64,000 bases of DNA. It comes from Candidatus Segatella caccae (GTDB lineage: Bacteria; Bacteroidota; Bacteroidia; Bacteroidales; Bacteroidaceae). Made by a program: the position numbers and the translations under genes. Numbering within the stretch: the stretch's first letter is position 1; each line of letters starts with the position of its first letter. The notes under the pieces are model-generated. The model was given only the letters and a program-made list of their open reading frames with translations, was not told the origin of the DNA and did no database searches. Shown piece after piece: positions 63,501 to 64,000 of the stretch. The stretch spans positions 4,400-68,399 of the forward strand of contig USOQ01000001.1 in NCBI GenBank assembly GCA_900556395.1, written 5' to 3'.

Positions 63501-64000
<500 letters not shown>

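Overview
The window looks like a chromosome segment of a gut-type Bacteroidales, most likely Prevotellaceae (Prevotella/Segatella). The reasons are three SusC/SusD polysaccharide-utilisation loci (PULs), promoters of the Bacteroidetes type (TTTG, about 19-20 bp, TAnnTTTG), a Bacteroides-type acyl-ornithine carbamoyltransferase, a short ProB without a PUA domain, and many PUL lipoproteins. No rRNA, tRNA, CRISPR array or intact transposase was seen.

Layout. 1-8482: PUL 1 on the minus strand (DUF5004-like lipoprotein, unknown secreted protein, SusC, SusD, GH71/99-like lipoprotein cut by the window edge), with a membrane-spanning DUF6377-like TPR/HTH regulator encoded just upstream. 8585-18128: plus-strand metabolism (XRE-cupin regulator, acyl-CoA ligase, four-helix-bundle protein, proB, rhuM-like gene, DUF6398-like gene, proA, N-succinylornithine carbamoyltransferase, RidA/chorismatase-like protein). 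proB and proA are separated by two accessory genes, and the whole block lies between inverted 107-bp repeats. 18248-28623: the most unusual region. It has three copies of a two-gene module, each a polytopic membrane protein with a helical-repeat C-terminal half (DUF6057-like) plus a beta-propeller lipoprotein carrying a CxxCH haem-attachment motif. One copy is on the plus strand and two are on the minus strand in one operon led by a DUF4369-like lipoprotein, transcribed from a tandemly duplicated promoter repeat. 28955-35573: PUL 2 (SusC, SusD, internally duplicated surface glycan-binding protein) with no enzyme. 36083-36695: a decayed Rpn-family nuclease and a palindromic repeat element.

36736-45294: housekeeping genes (PASTA protein, pseudouridine synthase, Ddl and acyltransferase on the minus strand; rpmH diverging from efp; a GT2 glycosyltransferase, radC, a SufT-like protein and an LpxH-like hydrolase on the plus strand). 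45298-59557: PUL 3 on the minus strand, an STN-domain SusC, SusD, fasciclin lipoprotein, Ig-type binding protein, DUF6528-like propeller, GH71/99-like and GH2 enzymes, followed by an ECF sigma factor and a FecR anti-sigma factor. This is a trans-envelope signalling circuit. 59853-64000: a shrunken GH78-like protein lacking its catalytic segment, a KDG-kinase-like sugar kinase, ackA and the C-terminal part of pta.

How it works together: the PULs import and degrade glycans. One is read by a SusR-like one-component membrane regulator and one by a sigma/anti-sigma pair, and the sugar and acid kinases (KdgK-like, AckA-Pta) feed central metabolism. The role of the CxxCH propeller/polytopic protein modules is unknown and is the main candidate for an undescribed system. 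All family names are from reading the protein sequences by eye; no database search was possible.
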